NCBI GenBank assembly: GCA_014523595.1
Contig: JAATVN010000141.1
Location: 1 to 5,601, forward strand
Reading direction: 5' to 3'
From: Nitrososphaerales archaeon TH5888
GTDB taxonomy: Archaea; Thermoproteota; Nitrososphaeria; Nitrososphaerales; Nitrososphaeraceae
DNA length: 5,601 nucleotides
Shown here: piece after piece, positions 5,545-5,601 of the stretch
Layout: the number at the start of each line of letters is the position of its first letter
Numbering within the stretch: the stretch's first letter is position 1
Translations under genes and position numbers: made by a program
Notes under the pieces: generated by a model
The model's input: only the letters and a program-made list of their open reading frames with translations
Databases searched by the model: none
What the model was told of the DNA's origin: nothing

Positions 5545-5554
5545 GTATTTATTT
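5545..5554 (-). promoter_or_regulatory. Candidate TATA box for the CBS / Cys-rich operon
   Basis: On the minus strand the bases read AAATAAATAC, centred about 27 bases before the ATG at 5522. That is the spacing expected for a leaderless archaeal transcript, and no Shine-Dalgarno sequence is seen before the ATG. The nonamer TTAAGAATT occurs at 5523-5531 and again at 5590-5598 on the plus strand, flanking this promoter, but may be chance in AT-rich DNA. Confidence 0.45.
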
Positions 5555-5601
5555 CTGATGGATTCAGTGTAACGCAGAGCACGAGTTTGTTAAGAATTCC
5601 T

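Overview
The window is AT-rich and archaeal in character. Genes are separated by long AT-rich gaps, several starts have a TATA-like element about 27-30 bases upstream and no clear Shine-Dalgarno sequence, two genes appear to use TTG starts, and the proteins are mostly CBS-domain proteins in architectures typical of archaea. The low GC, the winged-helix/CBS and CBS/HPF-like proteins and the tiny cysteine-rich protein suggest a low-GC member of the Nitrososphaerota (Thaumarchaeota), perhaps Nitrosocosmicus-like. That placement is inferred from style, not from a marker gene.

Layout, left to right: the last 24 codons of a protein that looks like a dienelactone-hydrolase-type alpha/beta hydrolase (+); a COG1926-type phosphoribosyltransferase (+, 220 aa); a 468-base gap; a 390-aa protein with four CBS motifs and a C-terminal domain that reads as a ribosome hibernation factor (HPF/RaiA-like) (+); a 428-base gap; a 366-aa protein with an N-terminal winged helix and four CBS motifs (+); a 465-base gap holding a strong orphan TATA box; and a 109-aa charged helical protein of unknown function (+). 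Convergent to these, on the minus strand, is a two-CBS protein (171 aa) followed directly by a 51-aa cysteine-rich, probably metal-binding protein. The last gene is short enough to be missed by ordinary ORF cut-offs. The two convergent gene ends share a 14-base inverted repeat.

Taken together, three CBS proteins with ten CBS motifs lie within about 4.2 kb. CBS pairs usually bind adenine nucleotides, so they could couple energy state to three outputs: ribosome inactivation (CBS-HPF), transcription (wHTH-CBS) and an unknown partner (CBS plus Cys-rich protein). With the phosphoribosyltransferase/hydrolase pair next door, the content resembles the gene families found in bacterial dormancy regulons. 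The genes are not one operon: the gaps are long and most genes have their own candidate promoter. A joint stress or quiescence role is therefore an inference from gene content. No tRNA, rRNA, CRISPR array, IS element or recognisable integrase was seen.
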